From assembly GCA_023145935.1 (NCBI GenBank), contig JAGLDB010000083.1, positions 1 to 7,708 of the forward strand: a stretch of DNA of 7,708 nt. The letters are read 5' to 3'. Source of the DNA: Candidatus Sabulitectum sp. (GTDB lineage: Bacteria; Fermentibacterota; Fermentibacteria; Fermentibacterales; Fermentibacteraceae). The notes under the pieces were generated by a model, which had not been told where the DNA came from, searched no databases, and saw only the letters and a list, made by a program, of their open reading frames with translations. This document shows, piece after piece, positions 5,961-7,708 of this stretch; position 1 is the first letter of the stretch, and each line of letters begins with the position of its first letter. Made by a program: the position numbers and the translations under genes.

Positions 5961-7667
5961 TTACTCGATGTTCTCCGGGAATTTTCCTTTCCCTTTTGCG
6001 TTGGCAAGAAAATAAGCTACTATTGGAAGAAGAATCATTATCAACCAGCCAAAGAGGAATTCCTGACTGCGGAGCCCGAAGCTTCCATAAGGAGTTTCTC
6101 TTGCTGATATTTCTGTAAACAGCATCCAGATTATTCCTATTGGGATCAGCCATCTGATGCAGATGTTCCACCACTGTCCAATGCGGAAATTGGAGTTATT
6201 CGATATGTAGTCTCTCTGTTTCTCCGCTCCAATAACCCAGCCGATCATGATCGTTTCCACAAGAACAACAATGGTAAGCCCGAAGCTGTTCATGAAGTGA
6301 TCGGCAATGTCCAGTATGTAAAGACCTGCACCTGTCAGCATTGGCAGACCCAGCAGAAAACACAACCCTCCCACTATGAGGTTTGCTTTTTTGTGCGAGA
6401 GCTTCCATTTGTCTTTCACAGAGGCTGTTGCAGCCTCAAGAAGACTGAAGGCCGAATCAACCGCAAGGGTCAGAAGCATAAGGAAGAATAGAACACCGAA
6501 AATTCGCGCTCCGGGAAGATTGCTGATGATGTGGGGGTATGCAACAAACGCAAGCCCCGGTCCTGATTGAGCAACTTCGGTAATGTGAACACCCATTTTT
6601 GTAGCCTGATACCCGAGAGCGGAGAAAACAGCAAGCCCTCCACAGAAAGCTGTAAGAGCATCGGCAATTCCGATCACTATTGCAAAACCGGCAATGTTTG
6701 TTTTCTTAGGCAGGAAGCTTCCATATGCGATCATTATTGCAAAACCAACACTGAGGCTGAAGAAAACCTGTGAGATCGCCGCAAGCCAGATATCCGCATG
6801 GAGAAGTTTACTCCACACAGGCGTCAGGTAGTATGAGATACCTGCTTCAGCACCAGGAAGAGTAACACCTCTGATTATGAAAAGTATCAGAAGACCCCAG
6901 GGAATGAATACTGTGTAATAAACAACCTTACTTACGGTTTTTGTGCCTTTCCAGACCGAGGCAACGATCCATACCCAGGTAATTATGAACCCGATGAGCA
7001 GCGGCCATCGGAATGTTCCTATATCCCACGGCTCACTGGTAAGACCCAGGAAGTCATTGAAGAAGAAGTTGCCTGGGGACGACATGAAAGTGTCGGCATT
7101 GCCAAGGGATGACATGGCATAAAGATTGCCCTCCCAGGCAACAAGGAATGTACCGGCGGATTGAATACTGTACAGGCTTTCGTCCACTGGATCTGTGAAC
7201 TCTGTTCCCCAGAACCTCTCCGGTACCGGAGTGAGTACTGCCATGTCTTCAAGGTCTGTGGTTTCCAGAGCGTATTCCACATTTGCGTATTGCCCCATGT
7301 TGTCCTGCCAGCCAAGGGTGGCAGCCTCCCAGGTGTAATTTACGCTCCAGGACATGATAATGGCGTAGTAGGTGACAATTACAAAGCCAACGCCCACGGC
7401 AAACCATCCAAACCACTGCATCTTTGGTCGAAGCTTTGCAAATGCCCCCGGTGCAGCTTGCTTGGTTAAGTGTCCCATGCTGAATTCCAACATAAGCAGG
7501 GGAATGCCTGCGATAAAGAGGCAGACGAAGTAAGCCACCAGGAAGGCTCCACCTCCATTTTCAAAAGTCACATACGGGAATCTCCAGATATTCCCAAGCC
7601 CGATCGCGGACCCTATGGCAGCCAGAACAAAGGCTGTTTTACTGTTCCAGACTTCGCGTTTCGCCAA
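5961..7667 (-). CDS. sodium-dependent neurotransmitter symporter (NSS/SLC6) family amino acid transporter
   Basis: Imports a small solute, most likely an amino acid, driven by Na+. The 568 residues hold 12 predicted helices with the LeuT fold. TM1 has GSAIGLGNIWRFPY (19-32), matching the LeuT sodium and substrate segment: N26 and R29 equal LeuT N27 and R30, and G23 sits where amine transporters carry Asp, which favours amino acid substrates. Y101 matches LeuT Y108. TM6 has FFSLSVGF (302-309), with S304 at a sodium position. TM7 D336 replaces LeuT N286, and A340 replaces the E290 counter-charge. TM8 has FFLMLLTLAVDS (394-405), a eukaryote-like Asp-Ser. The loop between TM3 and TM4 is about 105 residues (112-219), explaining the length over LeuT's roughly 510, and lacks cysteines. 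The start is TTG, supported by AAGAGGT six bases upstream. It stands alone and converges on the glycosyltransferase pair. Confidence 0.95.
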   Translation of the reverse strand: MAKREVWNSKTAFVLAAIGSAIGLGNIWRFPYVTFENGGGAFLVAYFVCLFIAGIPLLMLEFSMGHLTKQAAPGAFAKLRPKMQWFGWFAVGVGFVIVTYYAIIMSWSVNYTWEAATLGWQDNMGQYANVEYALETTDLEDMAVLTPVPERFWGTEFTDPVDESLYSIQSAGTFLVAWEGNLYAMSSLGNADTFMSSPGNFFFNDFLGLTSEPWDIGTFRWPLLIGFIITWVWIVASVWKGTKTVSKVVYYTVFIPWGLLILFIIRGVTLPGAEAGISYYLTPVWSKLLHADIWLAAISQVFFSLSVGFAIMIAYGSFLPKKTNIAGFAIVIGIADALTAFCGGLAVFSALGYQATKMGVHITEVAQSGPGLAFVAYPHIISNLPGARIFGVLFFLMLLTLAVDSAFSLLEAATASVKDKWKLSHKKANLIVGGLCFLLGLPMLTGAGLYILDIADHFMNSFGLTIVVLVETIMIGWVIGAEKQRDYISNNSNFRIGQWWNICIRWLIPIGIIWMLFTEISARETPYGSFGLRSQEFLFGWLIMILLPIVAYFLANAKGKGKFPENIE

Positions 7668-7673
7668 TTTTCT

Positions 7674-7680
7674 ACCTCTT
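7674..7680 (-). promoter_or_regulatory. ribosome binding site of the symporter
   Basis: On the minus strand AAGAGGT lies six bases before a TTG codon at 7667-7665, a standard spacing. No ATG or GTG in frame precedes it before the window edge, so the TTG start is well supported. The remaining bases to 7708 are too few to judge a promoter. Confidence 0.75.
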
Positions 7681-7708
7681 TTCTCAAATTGTTCCTTTAT
7701 GCAACTAG

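Overview
The window carries four substantial protein genes in a bacterial layout: compact spacing, Shine-Dalgarno sites, at least one clear TTG start (probably two), and about 45-48% G+C by eye. A soluble multi-PAS hybrid histidine kinase, a DPM1/GtrB-type glycosyltransferase and a sodium symporter all suit an environmental, probably Gram-negative (diderm) bacterium. The phylum cannot be fixed from these genes. The style resembles sediment or anaerobe lineages such as deltaproteobacteria, spirochaetes or Fermentibacterota-like candidate phyla, but this is only a hunch.

Layout. (i) 1-90: tail region downstream of the kinase; it may hold the end of a convergent + strand reading frame (1-51). 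(ii) 91-3357, minus strand: a 1088-residue cytosolic hybrid sensor kinase (coiled coil, PAS, GAF, three more PAS, HisKA, HATPase, receiver). It has a recognisable promoter (3475-3504) and ribosome site, which together indicate that a longer open N-terminus is not used. (iii) 3358-3729: a 372-base gap between two divergent genes. It contains the kinase leader and promoter and a start-less, coding-like + strand reading frame (3508-3687), probably a gene remnant. (iv) 3736-5905, plus strand: two overlapping genes, a GT2 polyprenyl-phosphate sugar synthase and a multi-pass GT-C-like membrane protein, ending at a strong hairpin (5910-5934). (v) 5961-7667, minus strand: a 12-helix neurotransmitter:sodium symporter (NSS/SLC6) family transporter, convergent with the glycosylation pair. 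7668-7708 holds its ribosome site and a little upstream DNA.

How they work together. Only the two glycosyltransferase genes are clearly linked: the first would charge a lipid carrier with a sugar and the second would use that sugar on the outer face of the membrane. The kinase and the symporter are each transcribed alone and have no visible partner here. I see no CRISPR array, tRNA, rRNA, intact mobile element or defence system. The most interesting leads are the two-gene glycosylation module, the eukaryote-like ion-site residues and long extracellular loop of the symporter, and the gene remnant beside the kinase promoter, whose sequence weakly echoes the window's first bases.
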